Source: Oscillospiraceae bacterium (GTDB taxonomy: Bacteria; Bacillota; Clostridia; Oscillospirales; Oscillospiraceae). Taken from it: DNA of 64,000 bases. A program made the position numbers and the translations under genes. The DNA lies in assembly GCA_020025595.1 (NCBI GenBank), contig JAHHRV010000010.1, forward strand, positions 1-64,000. Reading direction: 5' to 3'. The notes under the pieces are model-generated. The model was not told where the DNA came from. It saw only the letters and a program-made list of their open reading frames with translations, and searched no databases. How positions within the stretch are numbered: position 1 is the stretch's first letter; every line of letters starts with the position of its first letter. Below are positions 50,481-59,249 of this stretch, piece by piece.

Positions 50481-52308
50481 CGCAGTTGCCTCCTTCCAGT
50501 AAGCAGTTTGCACCGCAGCCGGAGCAGCTGTGACGGCAGTCAGGTGTTACCTTGGATTCATAAGCCGTGTGGCGTTCTCTCTGCAGGAACTTCTTGCTGA
50601 CACCCACATCAATGGGATCCCATGCAAGCAGTTCGTCCTCGCCGAAGCCGCGGGTGGTGTAGAATTCCATATCCACACCGCAGTTCTGGAAGGCCTGCAT
50701 CCAGATATCATTGTTAAAATACTCGTCCCATCCGTCCAGTCTTGCACCCAGACGAACGGCTTCTTCCAGAACCGGCGCAATTCTGCGGTCACCACGGGCC
50801 ATGACTGCTTCCAGTCGGCTGAGGTCCGGTTCGTGATAGCTATAACTGATGGACTTGGAATAGAAATGGTCCTTCAGCAGGCGGCAGCGTCTGAGGTATT
50901 CCTCCGGTGTGATCTGCTTTTCCCACTGGAAGGGCGTATGGGGCTTCGGAACAAAAAATGCCGTTGCCACATGAACCCGCAGGCCGCGCTTTTTGTTGGT
51001 GGCGCATTCCTTCCAGGTCTTGATGACCTTCCAGACAAGCTCTGCAATACCCAGAACATCTTCATCGGTTTCTGTGGGAAGTCCCAGCATAAAGTAGAGC
51101 TTTACACTGCTCCAGCCACCGGAAAATGCATTTTCGCAGGTGGTGAGAATTTCCTCTTCCGTCAGATTCTTGTTGATTACATCACGCAGTCTCTGGGTGC
51201 CGGCTTCCGGAGCAAAGGTCAGACCGGTCTTTCGAACCGTCTGCAGTTTTTCCATCAGCTCTCTGCTGAAATTGTCTGCTCGCAGAGAAGGGACCGAAAG
51301 ATTGACCTTGTTCTCTGCGCAGTAAGGAATCATGTTGTCAGTCAGTTCCTTCAGCCCCCGGTAATCAGAGGTAGAAAGACTGGACAGCGTAATTTCACTG
51401 GCTCCGGAGTTTTCCAGGCACTCCATTGCCTGACTGTACAAAAGATCCGGGCTCTTTTTCCGAACCGGACGGCAGGAAAAGCCTGCCTGACAGAATCTGC
51501 ATCCGCGAATACAGCCACGGAACAGCTCCAGATTGGCTCTGTCATGTACGATTTCCGTAGACGGAACAATCATCTTCGTGGGGAAGTATGCATGATCCAG
51601 ATCCTGAACAATGCGCTTGGTCAGTTTTGTGGGAGCGCCTTCCTTGGCGATGATCTCTTTCAGCGTGCCGTCTTCGTTGTAAGTATGCTCATAGAAGCTG
51701 GGAACATATACACCGGAAATCTTGGAAACTTCCTCAAGGAACGCTTCCTTGCTCCAACCCTCAGCCTTGGCACGGTCGTACAGGCTGATGATTTCCACGG
51801 TGCTCTCTTCGCCTTCGCCCAGAGAGAAGAAATCCACAAAGGGTGCCAGAGGCTCCGGATTGAATGTACATACACCGCCGGCAAAAACCATATTTTTAAG
51901 TCCCTGGCGATCCTTGGCGTGCAGAGGAACACCGGACAGATTCAACATATTCAGAATGTTGGTGTAGCTCATTTCGTAGCCAACGGTAAAGGCAATCATA
52001 TCGAATTCCTTTACACTTTTCTGGCTCTCCAGCGCCCACAGAGGCAGATTGTGCTGACGCATTGCCTCTTCCATATCGCCCCAGGGAGCAAAGACACGCT
52101 GGCACCAGACACCATCCATCTCGTTCATCACGCCGTAGAGAATCCGCATACCCACATTGGACATACCGATTTCATAAGTGTCCGGAAAACAGAACGCCAC
52201 ATTCACGCGAACCGAATCGGGATTTTTTTGAATTTCATTGAATTCTCCGCCGGTATACCGGGCAGGCTTCTGCACCGTTGGGAGAATTCTGTGCAATAAA
52301 TCAGTCAT
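50473..52308 (-). CDS. B12-binding-domain radical SAM protein (TIGR03960)
   Basis: About 611 residues. The N-terminal part has a B12-binding-like domain (FCFPDTYEIGMSNVGMRILY); the radical-SAM core has the cluster motif CIRGCRFCQAG at about residue 275 and GTQRLRDVINKNLTEEEIL. Near the end a Cys cluster (CRHSCSGCGANC) probably binds a second iron-sulfur cluster. Three ATG/TTG starts are in frame; the ATG at 52308 has TGAGG before it. In many Firmicutes the order is spoIVFA-spoIVFB-this gene-DUF2344-RNase E/G-rplU; the last two are missing here. Confidence 0.9.
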   Translation of the reverse strand: MTDLLHRILPTVQKPARYTGGEFNEIQKNPDSVRVNVAFCFPDTYEIGMSNVGMRILYGVMNEMDGVWCQRVFAPWGDMEEAMRQHNLPLWALESQKSVKEFDMIAFTVGYEMSYTNILNMLNLSGVPLHAKDRQGLKNMVFAGGVCTFNPEPLAPFVDFFSLGEGEESTVEIISLYDRAKAEGWSKEAFLEEVSKISGVYVPSFYEHTYNEDGTLKEIIAKEGAPTKLTKRIVQDLDHAYFPTKMIVPSTEIVHDRANLELFRGCIRGCRFCQAGFSCRPVRKKSPDLLYSQAMECLENSGASEITLSSLSTSDYRGLKELTDNMIPYCAENKVNLSVPSLRADNFSRELMEKLQTVRKTGLTFAPEAGTQRLRDVINKNLTEEEILTTCENAFSGGWSSVKLYFMLGLPTETDEDVLGIAELVWKVIKTWKECATNKKRGLRVHVATAFFVPKPHTPFQWEKQITPEEYLRRCRLLKDHFYSKSISYSYHEPDLSRLEAVMARGDRRIAPVLEEAVRLGARLDGWDEYFNNDIWMQAFQNCGVDMEFYTTRGFGEDELLAWDPIDVGVSKKFLQRERHTAYESKVTPDCRHSCSGCGANCLLEGGNCDE

Positions 52309-52379
52309 TGCATAGTACCTCATTTTTCTCAATTAGAATTATTGTACCCCGAAAACGCTTTGTTTGCAACTAATTTTTC

Positions 52380-52820
52380 CTAAGATTCGCGTTTTCTCCG
52401 CAAACTGATCAATGCTTTGAGAATTCTCCCCCCATCCATTGGGTAAATAGGCAGTAAGTTAAAGACGGACTGCATCAGTGCCCATATGGCAACATGAGGA
52501 ATCCATTTCCAGAACAGGCACAGCAAAAGCCCCGCCAGAGGGCCTGCCAGCGCAGATATGATCTCCTGCCGCTCCCCCATTGGCGCTGTTTCGATCCGTG
52601 CCCCTGTCATGCCAATCTGTATTTTCCACACTTCCACATCATACAGCCATAGCACGATCAGGTGCCCCAGCTCATGTACCGCAGCCGCCGTAATTGCAGC
52701 AGCCACCCACTGAATCGGCAGTAACAGCAGCCATGCTGCAGCACACACATACGCTCCCGCCTCAACGCTGAATTCAGGAAATCTGCATGATTTCCCTGCA
52801 ATACGCCACTGCCGATGCAT
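52380..52820 (-). CDS. M50 metalloprotease, SpoIVFB-like
   Basis: A 146-residue site-2-type intramembrane protease. Zinc motif AAVHELGHLIVLW lies in a membrane segment and the third ligand in NLLPIYPMDGGRILKAL. It is about half the length of B. subtilis SpoIVFB and lacks a CBS domain. SpoIVFB cleaves pro-SigmaK. The start is inside the upstream gene (47-bp overlap); the ATG at 52820 has GAGGG before it. Context with a small SpoIVFA-like gene supports the assignment. Confidence 0.75.
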   Translation of the reverse strand: MHRQWRIAGKSCRFPEFSVEAGAYVCAAAWLLLLPIQWVAAAITAAAVHELGHLIVLWLYDVEVWKIQIGMTGARIETAPMGERQEIISALAGPLAGLLLCLFWKWIPHVAIWALMQSVFNLLPIYPMDGGRILKALISLRRKRES

Positions 52821-53049
52821 ACCATCCCTCACCTGCTGATATCGATTCTGCCATCTGCTTTAACGCCACCTCATCACTGCGCATATATACGGGAAGTATC
52901 CAGTTTCCCCTGTGCGATGCATCCTGATCAAGGAATGTACTCCCTGCAAATATCGCCAGTCCCAGCCCAAAGGAAATAACGCACTGTATCCAAAACCTGT
53001 TCATCCTGGGAAGTTTCTCATCCCCGTATCGAATCCGATAAGCCACCAT
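52774..53049 (-). CDS. Small membrane protein, possible minimal SpoIVFA
   Basis: A 91-residue protein: basic N-terminus, one membrane segment (about 19-38) and a short outside region (about 50 residues). SpoIVFA has this topology but also a LytM domain, absent here. Position directly upstream of, and overlapping, the SpoIVFB-like gene is the main evidence. AAGGAGGGG precedes the ATG. Confidence 0.5.
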   Translation of the reverse strand: MVAYRIRYGDEKLPRMNRFWIQCVISFGLGLAIFAGSTFLDQDASHRGNWILPVYMRSDEVALKQMAESISAGEGWYASAVAYCREIMQIS

Positions 53050-53118
53050 ATCCCCTCCTTACGCTCATTTTATGAGGCATATGATTTTTCATTCCACCCA
53101 CAAACATCCGGATACCTA

Positions 53119-53147
53119 TTGACAATTTGAAGAATATTCATTATAAT
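53119..53147 (+). promoter_or_regulatory. Consensus promoter of tRNA-Pro
   Basis: TTGACA (53119-53124), 17 bp, TATAAT (53142-53147). Confidence 0.9.
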
Positions 53148-53158
53148 ATATGAGCTAT

Positions 53159-53235
53159 CGGGGTATGGCGAAGTTTGGTATCGCGCTTGGTTCGGGTCCA
53201 AGAGGCCTCGGGTTCGAATCCCGATACTCCGACCA
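53159..53235 (+). tRNA. tRNA-Pro, anticodon CGG
   Basis: A 77-base cloverleaf. The acceptor CGGGGTA pairs with TACTCCG (one G-T), the D arm is GCG...CGC, the anticodon stem CTTGG/CCAAG encloses TTCGGGT (anticodon CGG), the T arm is TCGGG-TTCGAAT-CCCGA, and CCA is encoded. It decodes CCG. Confidence 0.95.
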
Positions 53236-53276
53236 CAAAAAAGCCAGTCAGATGTTTTCATCTGGCTGGTTTTTTA
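53236..53276 (+). terminator. Terminator of tRNA-Pro
   Basis: Stem AGCCAGTCAGATG / CATCTGGCTGGTTTTTT with G-T pairs. Confidence 0.85.
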
Positions 53277-53396
53277 CTATATTCTACAAACCTCATAACG
53301 GTTTTTGTCAATTTTGAAAGCTTGTTTTGTGTATTATTTCTCTCTTGTGAGATTCGATTTGGCCGTATAGATTCAAAATTGTAATAAAATACGAAA

Positions 53397-53435
53397 CTCC
53401 CCTCTCCGCTTTTCGTGCAGAGAGGGGAGCTTTTT
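53397..53435 (-). terminator. Terminator of the phage-like lysis cassette
   Basis: Stem CTCCCCTCT / AGAGGGGAG next to the amidase stop. Confidence 0.75.
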
Positions 53436-53436
53436 G

Positions 53437-54504
53437 TTATGCGCGATACAGGAAGCAGACCAGCTGCGCTCTGGTACAGGGATCATGGGGAGCAAAGTGT
53501 TTTGCATCTACTCCTGTCGTGATGCCCTTAGCCGCGGCCCATTTGACCGCCTCAGTGTAATATGCATCCGGCCTGATATCCTCAAAGGGCATTTTCCCCT
53601 CCACTGCAGGAGATCCGGCAGCACGGTGCAGCATCGTCACGATCTGGCCACGAGTGCACGGAGCAGAAGGCTCGAACATATTATCCCCCACTCCTGTGAC
53701 AATGCCTGCAGCACTGGCCCACTGGGTCGCTTTGGCGAAATAGTCTGAAGGCACAACATCTTTGAAAAGCGGCTGTCCGGGGCGCTCAGGCTTGCCATGC
53801 TTACGCCACAGCATCGTGACAGCCTGCGCTCTGGTACACTCTTCATCCGGGCTGAATGCGGTTGCAGTCGTGCCGGTTGTGATATGCTTTTCAGATGCCC
53901 ATTTGATTGCATCGTAGTAGAAATCGTCCGTATTCACATCCATAAAGGGCAGGGTGTTGATTTTAATGCCCAGATAGTCAAGCACGCCATAGGCGTAAAT
54001 TCTACCCAGTGCCCGCTGCTCTTCGACACTGTCAAAGTCAAACGCATCAGGACTGTCCACGAAAAAGCCTTCCAGCAGCACCGTCGGGGCATTTGCATTA
54101 CGCAGCCAGTAAAAATAATCGCCGTGGCTGCCTTGCTTGGTCTTGATGCCACGGCTGTACTGGCCCATAGACTTGACTCGCGCCTCGATGCATCGTGCAA
54201 TCTCAAGGCTCTCTCCGGCGAACTGATTGGTTTGCCGGTAAGCCTCAAAGCCATCACCGCCACCGGCGTTGGCATGTACTGCCAGGATCACATCTGCATC
54301 GAACGCATTGGCCATTCTGATTTCTTTCGACAGACCATCTTCCTCATCCCGGGTGCGGCTGATTCCAGCAGTAACGCCGTTTCTCTCCAGTTCAGCTTTC
54401 ACCGCAAGAGAAATGGTCAATGTAGCTTCTTTCTCCACCACATGGCCGACGGCTCCGGCATCAGATCCACCATGCCCCACGCAGATAAATACTCTCCTAC
54501 CCAT
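53437..54504 (-). CDS. N-acetylmuramoyl-L-alanine amidase with SLH repeats (endolysin-like)
   Basis: A 355-residue protein without a signal peptide. Residues 1-175 are an Amidase_3 domain: CVGHGGSDAGAVGHVVEKEA (zinc His and Glu), SRTRDEEDGLSKEIRMAN, AVHANAGGGDGFEAY, LLEGFFVDSPDA (catalytic Glu). Residues about 185-355 hold three SLH-like repeats (FKDVVPSDYFAKATQWASAA and equivalents) that bind the wall. The ATG at 54504 follows AAGGAGG and overlaps the holin stop by eight bases. Export via a holin fits an endolysin. Confidence 0.9.
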   Translation of the reverse strand: MGRRVFICVGHGGSDAGAVGHVVEKEATLTISLAVKAELERNGVTAGISRTRDEEDGLSKEIRMANAFDADVILAVHANAGGGDGFEAYRQTNQFAGESLEIARCIEARVKSMGQYSRGIKTKQGSHGDYFYWLRNANAPTVLLEGFFVDSPDAFDFDSVEEQRALGRIYAYGVLDYLGIKINTLPFMDVNTDDFYYDAIKWASEKHITTGTTATAFSPDEECTRAQAVTMLWRKHGKPERPGQPLFKDVVPSDYFAKATQWASAAGIVTGVGDNMFEPSAPCTRGQIVTMLHRAAGSPAVEGKMPFEDIRPDAYYTEAVKWAAAKGITTGVDAKHFAPHDPCTRAQLVCFLYRA

Positions 54505-54928
54505 TATGTACTTCCTCCTTTTCATCTTTGGACTTCAAAATCTCAATTGCCTCTTTGAATACCTTGGGGATCGGCAGTCCCATTAAACCGGCATTCTCCA
54601 GAATGCTGATGGCCTCATTTGCGCAAAAGCCAATGATTACCGCATCCCGGATGTACTGCACACCCAGCAGCATTTCCATCTGATTGGCCAACAGCACGAT
54701 CAGCAGTGTAACAAACTTCCGGCACAGCCCCTTCCATCCGGCCTGAGATTCAAGGCCACCGCCGTTTGTCTTAGGACTGGTATGGAAGATTCCGGCAACC
54801 ATCAGTCCGGTGGCATAGTCAATGGCCATGAAAATCACCAGCGCCTGCAGCCCTGTGTTCCAGCCTCCCATAGCGGTCGCAATCGCACCACCTAACGCAC
54901 CGATCATGGCACATATCTTTTCTTTCAT
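54497..54928 (-). CDS. Phage holin (toxin-secretion/lysis holin family)
   Basis: A 143-residue protein with three hydrophobic segments (about 8-25, 30-50, 75-92) and the family motif FMAIDYATGLMVAGIFHTSPKT, followed by GGGLESQAGWKGLCRKFVTL. Such holins (phage_holin_4 type) let the endolysin reach the wall. The amidase gene follows with an eight-base overlap, a classic lysis cassette. Confidence 0.9.
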   Translation of the reverse strand: MKEKICAMIGALGGAIATAMGGWNTGLQALVIFMAIDYATGLMVAGIFHTSPKTNGGGLESQAGWKGLCRKFVTLLIVLLANQMEMLLGVQYIRDAVIIGFCANEAISILENAGLMGLPIPKVFKEAIEILKSKDEKEEVHNG

Positions 54929-54944
54929 CTTACGCTTTCCTTCC

Positions 54945-55046
54945 TCAAATATGAATTCTTTCTTCAGGCACTACAGCCAGAATTTCCTGATATTCTGCAT
55001 CAGAGATAATGCGCTCTTCCGACCAGCAGATTGGCCTCGTCGCCCC
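54945..55046 (-). other. Open stretch after the tail-protein stop
   Basis: Directly after the TAA of the tail-fibre gene the same frame stays open for 33 codons (ending AVVPEERIHI before TGA). It reads like the end of a small phage protein (SEERIISDAEYQEILAVV) but has no ATG/GTG/TTG start with a ribosome binding site. It is either a readthrough extension or a lost start. Confidence 0.3.
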
Positions 55047-56204
55047 TTACTTTGGAGATTCCGACCACTGCCCGTTAAACAGCTTGTAAAACACCAGGCC
55101 GTTGTAGCTGATTTGCAGTGCAGATCCATAATTGTTGTTTGCTTTTTCCACAAAGAGCGTAAAGTGGCTTCCGCTGACGGTCAGATCCAGCAATGTGATT
55201 CCAACATTCAATGTTGGATAAAGCTTCTTTACCGCATCAAAAACCGTTCCAGCGTCTGCGGTTGAAACCTTCGTCTGGAACTTCGTTGCGCCCAATTCTC
55301 CAACAACCGAAACATTGCCATTGAATGTACCACCGGTTTTTGGAACGACATATTTCTTTGGAACAGCATCGCCGTCTTTGGTGGGTTCCGCCAATCCTGT
55401 CAGCGCCTGCCCGCCCATATTCAGAGGGCCTTGCATCGTGCCGCCGGCAAGAGGCAGCTTATCCGCCGCTTGACTTGCCGCCGATGTAGCATCGGATGCG
55501 GCCTGCACAGCAGTTTCAGCCGACTTCTTAGCTGCAGTCTCTGCCTCTACAATGCCGACCTTCGCAGCTTCTGCCCTCTGGGCAGCCTGTCCAGCTACCT
55601 GTGCTGAGTTTCCGGCATCAGTACAGCTCTGCCCTGCTGAGGTTGATGCCTCGGTAGCTGTTGCGGCAGCCGTTTCTGCACGAGCGCGCGATTCTACCGC
55701 TGTTGTCGATGCAGTTTCTGCCTGTTGTGCAGATTTTTCTGCTGTTGCCGATGCCGAAGTCGAAGTATTTGCCGCATGTTCAGCCCGCTCAGTCAAGCTT
55801 ATAAGAGTTAAGAATTCATTTTCTGAATCAGTCTTATCTCCCATGGGAGCCGCTTCAACCTGAATAACAAAACTGACCGATGACAACACGGAACCGCTGC
55901 CGTCGGTCAGATAGATATCTGCGATCACATCGCCACACACAGCCAAAGTCTGCTGCGTGAGTTCTACGGTCACAGTGCCGTCATCATTGACAACCGCCTG
56001 ATTGAGAACCATCGTGCCATCAGGCTTCTGCGCTCTGAAATTCGCGCTGACCCCTTTGGGCACCGGATAGATTTCGCCGCTGTTCGCCAGTGTGATCTTC
56101 ACAAAACGGCTGCTGTTATCTCCCTGTTTTGCAGAAAGGTATTGTATTTTTGTTTTTTCATAACCTCTTGTCAGCTCAAGTGTCATTGTTTTGGTGATAT
56201 TCAC
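55047..56204 (-). CDS. Phage tail-fibre / BppU-like baseplate protein
   Basis: A 385-residue structural protein. Residues about 1-120 match the BppU/receptor-binding N-terminal domain (RFVKITLANSGEIYPVPKGV, ANFRAQKPDGT, IADIYLTDGSG). Residues about 130-245 are an Ala/Ser/Thr/Glu-rich coiled coil. The end (GPLNMGGQALTGLAEPTKDG, then TKFQTKVSTADAGTVFDAVK) is a fibre head of strand type. The GTG at 56204 follows GGGGGA; another GTG at 56222 is possible. It comes just before the holin gene. Confidence 0.85.
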   Translation of the reverse strand: MNITKTMTLELTRGYEKTKIQYLSAKQGDNSSRFVKITLANSGEIYPVPKGVSANFRAQKPDGTMVLNQAVVNDDGTVTVELTQQTLAVCGDVIADIYLTDGSGSVLSSVSFVIQVEAAPMGDKTDSENEFLTLISLTERAEHAANTSTSASATAEKSAQQAETASTTAVESRARAETAAATATEASTSAGQSCTDAGNSAQVAGQAAQRAEAAKVGIVEAETAAKKSAETAVQAASDATSAASQAADKLPLAGGTMQGPLNMGGQALTGLAEPTKDGDAVPKKYVVPKTGGTFNGNVSVVGELGATKFQTKVSTADAGTVFDAVKKLYPTLNVGITLLDLTVSGSHFTLFVEKANNNYGSALQISYNGLVFYKLFNGQWSESPK

Positions 56205-56453
56205 ATCACATTCCCCCTTCACCTTTCTTCTTCAAAATCCCCAAAAGGTGAAGCAACCCATGCAACTTATTCAGCACCGTGTCCATTAAATTCTTTTTTA
56301 CTGAATGTGACCTCTGCACCGATGTCTCCACTAAGCTCAAAACACAGCAGCATATCTCTGACAGGTCGCGCCTGTTGTCGATTGCAATAGCCAAATGCAA
56401 TAATCTGTGATAGAATATAGCCGAAGCGTTTATTTGTAAATTAGGAGGCAGCT
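56205..56453. other. Spacer between phage cassette and ABC-F gene
   Basis: A minus-strand frame of 26 codons (MDTVLNKLHGLLHLLGILKK...) ends just before the tail-fibre start and might be a small phage gene; there is little support. On the plus strand a TAGAAT (56415-56420) may be the -10 of the ABC-F gene. Confidence 0.3.
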
Positions 56454-58232
56454 ATGCTCTTATCTGTAGAACATCTTTGCATCGATTTCGGTATGCGCCG
56501 CTTACTGGATGATGTGAATTTTTATTTGAATAATGGTGATAAAACCGGTATAATCGGCATTAATGGCACAGGAAAGTCTACATTTTTGAAGGTTCTTGCC
56601 GGAATTCTGGAAGCGGATGTAGGAACTGTATTCCGTAACCCCAACATTCAGGTCAGCTATCTGTCCCAGAATCCCGTCATGCAGGACAATGCGACCGTTC
56701 TGGAGCAGGTTTTCCTGCATATGCCGGAAGACTTCCGTGAAATCAACGAGTACGAAGCAAAAAGTATGCTGAACAAACTGGGAATCTCCAATTTTAATCA
56801 GCTGGTTGGAACACTCTCCGGCGGTCAGCGTAAGCGTGTGGCCTTAGCCGCAACCCTGATTCGTCCTGCCGATGTCTTGATTCTGGACGAGCCCACCAAC
56901 CATCTGGATGCAGAAATGACCGCCTGGCTGGAGGATTGGCTGCGCCGATTCAAGGGCGGTCTTGTGATGGTCACCCACGACAGATATTTTCTGGAGCGGG
57001 TCGTGAACCATATCACCGAGCTGTCCCGTGGAAAGCTGTATCACTACGAAGCAAATTACTCCAAATATTTGGAATTGAAAGAGCAGCGCCAGGAGATGGC
57101 GGAAGCCAGCGAGCGAAAGCGTCAGTCTATCCTGCGTGTTGAGCGGGAATGGATCATGCGCGGATGCAAAGCCCGAACCACCAAGTCCAAAGACCGCATC
57201 CAGCGCTATGAAGACCTGCTGAACCAGGACACCCCCGAATACGACGACACCGTGCAGATGGCAGCAGCGTCCAGCCGGCTGGGAAAAAAGATCATTGAGC
57301 TCAACGATGTTTCCATCTCCTTTGACGGCCGTCCCATCATCAAGAATTTTTCCAATATGCTCCTGCGCAATGACAGGATCGGCATTGTCGGACATAACGG
57401 CGCAGGCAAATCCACGCTGCTGAATATGATTGCCGGAGTCCTGACTCCGGACAGCGGCTCTGTGGAGATCGGCTCCACCGTAAAAATCGGCTATTTCACA
57501 CAGGAAGGTCGGGAATTAAACCTGAATCAGCGGGTTTACGACTTTATCCACGATATCTCTGATGAAGTTCGGACAAACGAGGGCACCTTCACTGCAAAGC
57601 AAATGATGGAACGGTTTATGTTCCCCAAGGAAATGCAGTCTGTACCGATTGGCAAGCTTTCCGGCGGCGAGCGTCGGAGACTGTACCTGCTGTCTGTCCT
57701 GATGGAAGCTCCCAATTTACTGCTGCTGGACGAGCCCACAAACGATCTGGACATCATGACGCTTTCCATTCTGGAAGATTATTTGCAGGGCTTCCCCGGT
57801 CCCATTCTGACGGTTTCCCACGATCGTTTTTTCCTGGACAAGCTGGCTGAGTCCATCTGGGAAGTTCGAGGCGACGGAGCGGTTTTGCGCTATACCGGCA
57901 ACTGGTCTGACTGGGAGAGAAAGAGAAAAGAGGAAACTGCTCCGGTCAAGGCAGAAAAGCCCAAGCCCGTCGAACGCCCGCGAAACCAGACTTTGAAGTT
58001 CTCCTATAAAGAGCAACGGGAATTTGACACCATCGATCAGGATCTTGCAGATCTGGAAGCACAGATTGCTGCCTGCGAAAAAGAGCAGAATCTCTGCGGC
58101 AGTGACTATGTAAAGCTTCAGCAGCTGCAGGATCAGCAGGCAGAGCTGGAACAAAAGCTGGACGAAAAAACGGAACGCTGGATGTATCTGACTGAGCTGA
58201 AGGAAAAAATCGACGCTCAAAAGAAATCATGA
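56454..58232 (+). CDS. ABC-F family ATP-binding protein
   Basis: A 592-residue soluble protein with two ABC domains: Walker A GINGTGKST and signature LSGGQRKRVALA first; GHNGAGKST and LSGGERRRLYLL second; Walker B followed by EPTNHLD and EPTNDLD. A linker of about 80 residues lies between them and a coiled coil (about 520-592) closes the protein. ABC-F proteins bind the ribosome E site; some give antibiotic resistance, others are housekeeping (Uup/YdiF type). The C-terminal coiled coil favours the Uup-like group. Confidence 0.93.
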   Translation: MLLSVEHLCIDFGMRRLLDDVNFYLNNGDKTGIIGINGTGKSTFLKVLAGILEADVGTVFRNPNIQVSYLSQNPVMQDNATVLEQVFLHMPEDFREINEYEAKSMLNKLGISNFNQLVGTLSGGQRKRVALAATLIRPADVLILDEPTNHLDAEMTAWLEDWLRRFKGGLVMVTHDRYFLERVVNHITELSRGKLYHYEANYSKYLELKEQRQEMAEASERKRQSILRVEREWIMRGCKARTTKSKDRIQRYEDLLNQDTPEYDDTVQMAAASSRLGKKIIELNDVSISFDGRPIIKNFSNMLLRNDRIGIVGHNGAGKSTLLNMIAGVLTPDSGSVEIGSTVKIGYFTQEGRELNLNQRVYDFIHDISDEVRTNEGTFTAKQMMERFMFPKEMQSVPIGKLSGGERRRLYLLSVLMEAPNLLLLDEPTNDLDIMTLSILEDYLQGFPGPILTVSHDRFFLDKLAESIWEVRGDGAVLRYTGNWSDWERKRKEETAPVKAEKPKPVERPRNQTLKFSYKEQREFDTIDQDLADLEAQIAACEKEQNLCGSDYVKLQQLQDQQAELEQKLDEKTERWMYLTELKEKIDAQKKS

Positions 58233-58295
58233 CTTTAGGCTGAACCGTATTCCTGTGCAAGCCTTTCAACCAGATTTCGTCAAGTAATTCTTAAA

Positions 58296-58336
58296 AAAAT
58301 CCCACCCATAGTGCATATGGGTGGGATTTTGTCATA
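58296..58336. terminator. Shared convergent terminator
   Basis: A perfect 15-bp stem AAAATCCCACCCATA / TATGGGTGGGATTTT. Confidence 0.85.
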
Positions 58337-58347
58337 TCAATATGAAC

Positions 58348-58923
58348 TTACACTGCCTGCCATATGAGGCTTGCAACAACGCCGGTTAGAAAAATTCCAC
58401 AAACAAAATAGCAAATGCCAACCGCCAACAGGATGATGCCGGATACCCGAACTCTTCTGTTTGCAATGCAGATGTTCGGTCTGTGGGGATCAATGTAAAT
58501 GGTATAGGTCTGCCCAGGAACCATTTTTCTCAGCAGCCGCTTTGACTCCACCTGAGGGCTGTCTTCCTGATAGTGGATATTTTCCCATTCATAGCTGAAC
58601 TTGGGTACTCTGCTTGTGGAACCGCGGTAGCCGGAACGGGATTCATAGCCGTTATACAGAGCCTGAACCGGTTGCTTGCAGCAAACTGTCAGACGAATCA
58701 AACATACAAACGCAGACATCAGAATGATTCCCAAAACAATGCACAGCGCCGCAGACTTTAACTGCTCGATGTCAAAGAAGAACTCGTTGAGCACCCACGC
58801 AGCTGCGCCCACAAAAAAACAGAAAAGAAAAGCAACGTGCAGCAGCCTATTATAGTTTGTGTTTTTCTTCCGAAACATCAGAAATCCTGCAATTCCGGAC
58901 AACACGGTTATAACAAAAAGCAT
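58348..58923 (-). CDS. DUF3592-like membrane protein
   Basis: A 191-residue protein: three N-terminal hydrophobic segments, a polar middle with PKFSYEWENIHYQ and LLRKMVPGQTYTIYIDPHRP (the strand-rich YxYxxxG...P...V..DP-P pattern of DUF3592), and a final hydrophobic hairpin. The ATG at 58923 follows GGAGG; the frame extends to 58950. Function unknown. Confidence 0.7.
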   Translation of the reverse strand: MLFVITVLSGIAGFLMFRKKNTNYNRLLHVAFLFCFFVGAAAWVLNEFFFDIEQLKSAALCIVLGIILMSAFVCLIRLTVCCKQPVQALYNGYESRSGYRGSTSRVPKFSYEWENIHYQEDSPQVESKRLLRKMVPGQTYTIYIDPHRPNICIANRRVRVSGIILLAVGICYFVCGIFLTGVVASLIWQAV

Positions 58924-59021
58924 TTTTATACCTCCACTCCAAACGCACAAACGAATGGATTATATCATTTTAATCTGGATTCTGCCCAACGGCAATATCA
59001 GGGAAAATCCTTTTAAGGAAC

Positions 59022-59249
59022 TTACAGCCATGGGTGTACAGAGTGATTCTGTTCCGATTCCCCGCACCCAAAGAAAGCGCAGACTCCCACAGGAGCAAAC
59101 CATGCAAGGCCACTCTTCTGTGCAACAGCTCCCCAGATCAGAAAGGCAAATCCTGTAAAAAACAGGAAAATTCCAAAAAAGAGCAGCAGTTTTCCATTTT
59201 TGATGAACTTCTCATATTCGTCCTGTTCTTCAAATTGGTTGTCCTTCAT
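59022..59249 (-). CDS. Small membrane protein, unknown
   Basis: A 75-residue protein: acidic N-terminus (MKDNQFEEQDEYEKF), two hydrophobic segments (about 19-42 and 48-60) and an end with Cys. The ATG at 59249 follows AGGGGA. It is 98 bp from the start of the DUF3592-like gene and in the same direction. Not recognised. Confidence 0.5.
   Translation of the reverse strand: MKDNQFEEQDEYEKFIKNGKLLLFFGIFLFFTGFAFLIWGAVAQKSGLAWFAPVGVCAFFGCGESEQNHSVHPWL

Noticed and set aside
50530..52299. Long plus-strand frame opposite the radical-SAM gene
   Set aside because: Antisense shadow; the other strand encodes the CxxxCxxC enzyme.
53070..53261. Minus-strand frame across the tRNA-Pro gene
   Set aside because: It reads through a complete tRNA and its promoter; no ribosome binding site.
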